Shown here: positions 62,786 through 64,000 of the stretch, one piece after another
How the letters are laid out: each line of letters starts with the position of its first letter
Numbering within the stretch: position 1 is the first letter of the stretch
Assembly: GCF_900142885.1 (NCBI RefSeq)
Contig: NZ_FRCL01000005.1
Span: 62,001-126,000 of the forward strand
Length of the DNA: 64,000 bases
Direction of reading: 5' to 3'
Source: Flavobacterium xinjiangense
GTDB taxonomy: Bacteria > Bacteroidota > Bacteroidia > Flavobacteriales > Flavobacteriaceae
Translations under genes and position numbers: made by a program
The notes under the pieces: generated by a model
Database searches by the model: none
What the model was told of the DNA's origin: nothing
What the model saw: the letters and a program-made list of their open reading frames with translations, nothing else

Positions 62786-64000
62786 ATGGCTGTTACTTTA
62801 AAAATATTAATAATTGATGACGACAAAGTCGATACGGTAACCATAATTCGTTCGATATCACATTCGGGAATTATTGCTGATGTTGAAAGTGCTTTTTCGG
62901 CTCGAGATGGAATAGAAAAGATTAAGTCAGTTAATTATGATTTGATCTTTTTAGATTATATGATGCCGGATAGTGACGGAATTTCATTTCTGAAAAAACT
63001 AAGAGATTTAGATATAGAAACTCCAGTTATTTTTGTGACTTCGCAAGGGGATGAAAAAATTGCAAGTCAGGCTATATTAGGAGGCGCGTCAGATTATATC
63101 CCAAAAACATTATTGACTCCTGACGGTGTTTCGCAAAGTATTAGAAACGCACTTAAACTACACGAAAGTCTTATCCTTCGTAAAAAGACGGAGGTAGCTT
63201 TAAAACTAAATGCAAAAAGACTTTTTGAAGCGCAACAACTAGCAAAAATAGGAAGCTGGGAAATTAATCTAAAGGACGGTGAAGTATTTATTTCGGATCA
63301 ATTCTATTCTATTTTTGAAATCGAGAATGATAATAGGCCGACGATTGACCTGTTAAAATCACGGTTGATTAATGCGACTGATGTCCTACTTTTTGAAAAG
63401 AACCTTAACTACGTTAAAGAAAATAATTCAGAAGTACAGTTTACCCACAGTTTAATCAGTAAAAACGGTACAATCAAATATATCAACGAATATATAAAAT
63501 GCTTGAATGGAGAACAGAATGAACCACTCAAAATTTTAGGGACTATTCAAGATGTCAGTGATCAAAAGGAAATAGAAAGAGAATTAATAAAAGCAAGAGA
63601 TTTAGCAGAACAATCAACTCGCGTAAAAGAGCAGTTTCTGACTAATATGAGTCATGAAATTCGTACGCCAATGAATGGAATTCTGGGATTTGCAAAAATT
63701 CTGGATGGCACTAATTTAGATGACGAACAAAAGCAAAGTGTCAATGCTATAAAGAGAGCAGGTAAGAATTTAATGATTGTCATTAATGATATCCTAGATT
63801 TCTCTAAAATTGAAGCTGATAAAATGATATTTGAAGAAGTAGATTTTTCTTTGTCTCAAAATATAAAAGCAGTAATTGAGCTACTTTCTCCAATTGCAAA
63901 CGATAAAAAAATAAAATTAATTTTTAACATTGACAACACAATAGATAATTTTTTGATTGGAGATCCTACAAGATTGTCCCAAATTTTAATCAATTTGATT
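62786..64000 (+). CDS. receiver-PAS-histidine kinase hybrid, 3' end beyond window
   Basis: 405 residues are visible from the ATG at 62786. The N-terminal receiver (about 1-125) has the acidic pair in LIIDDDKVD, phospho-acceptor Asp57 in IFLDYMMPDSDG and Lys in YIPKTLL. A PAS domain follows (about 145-265, with EAQQLAKIGSWEINL) and then HisKA with His290 in TNMSHEIRTPMNGIL. HATPase_c begins near residue 360 and runs off the right edge. Receivers placed N-terminally usually receive phosphate from another kinase, here probably one of the upstream ones. Confidence 0.88.
   Translation, partial: MAVTLKILIIDDDKVDTVTIIRSISHSGIIADVESAFSARDGIEKIKSVNYDLIFLDYMMPDSDGISFLKKLRDLDIETPVIFVTSQGDEKIASQAILGGASDYIPKTLLTPDGVSQSIRNALKLHESLILRKKTEVALKLNAKRLFEAQQLAKIGSWEINLKDGEVFISDQFYSIFEIENDNRPTIDLLKSRLINATDVLLFEKNLNYVKENNSEVQFTHSLISKNGTIKYINEYIKCLNGEQNEPLKILGTIQDVSDQKEIERELIKARDLAEQSTRVKEQFLTNMSHEIRTPMNGILGFAKILDGTNLDDEQKQSVNAIKRAGKNLMIVINDILDFSKIEADKMIFEEVDFSLSQNIKAVIELLSPIANDKKIKLIFNIDNTIDNFLIGDPTRLSQILINLI

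Noticed and set aside
1-64000. tRNA, rRNA, CRISPR arrays, insertion sequences or an integrase
   Set aside because: No tRNA cloverleaf, rRNA stretch, repeat-spacer array, transposase or integrase frame was found on either strand.

Overview
The window reads as chromosomal DNA of a Flavobacterium-like member of the Bacteroidota. The evidence is the AT-rich composition, A-rich leaders instead of strong Shine-Dalgarno sites, several upstream matches to the Bacteroidota -7 element TAnnTTTG, a TonB-dependent receptor with a carboxypeptidase-D-like N-terminal domain, and families typical of this group (DUF6048/DUF6452 pair, DUF1572, lipoproteins with LxxC boxes). No rRNA, tRNA, CRISPR array, transposase or integrase is visible.

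Region by region: 1-3.9 kb has a truncated secreted protein, a methyltransferase and a large TonB-dependent receptor. 4-12 kb has ychF, an FMN reductase, a secreted transglutaminase-like protein and the tandem topoisomerase IV genes parE-parC, facing terC across a bidirectional terminator. 12.7-21.9 kb is housekeeping and hypothetical genes: a lipoprotein, DinB-like and pentapeptide proteins, murQ, a ZIP transporter, two methyltransferases and rlmD with a DUF6452/DUF6048 pair. 22-34 kb holds small membrane proteins, an SGNH hydrolase, OsmC, cysE-cysM, a DUF1003 protein, a sensor kinase broken by a homopolymer frameshift, an Smr protein, an internally duplicated lipoprotein, a RarD-like transporter and a cysteine desulfurase. 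34-37 kb is an Mla-type lipid-transport operon.

37-54 kb is dense in stress and energy genes, almost all on the minus strand: P-type cation ATPase, CbpM/CbpA-type chaperone pair, universal stress protein, YceI, phospholipase-D protein, M50 protease with CBS domains, D-lactate dehydrogenase-like enzyme, zinc ribbon, OsmC, short-chain dehydrogenase, phosphoenolpyruvate synthase and a ferredoxin-reductase-like flavoprotein. The combination recalls the mycobacterial DosR dormancy regulon. Inside it, at 43.4-44.8 kb, lies a retron-type reverse transcriptase, preceded by about 200 bases of non-coding sequence with several strong hairpins (a candidate msr-msd RNA) and by a previously unlisted 41-codon frame. 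No canonical retron effector is adjacent, so this is the best candidate for an undescribed system.

54-64 kb is a phosphorelay cluster: a six-PAS kinase with a single-domain receiver on the minus strand, then on the plus strand a GAF/five-PAS kinase, a sensorless kinase, two single-domain receivers (one with a degraded acidic pocket) and a receiver-PAS-kinase hybrid cut by the right edge. No DNA-binding output domain is encoded in it.

Four intergenic regions carry related, degenerate palindromic repeats, and two others carry generic long palindromes.
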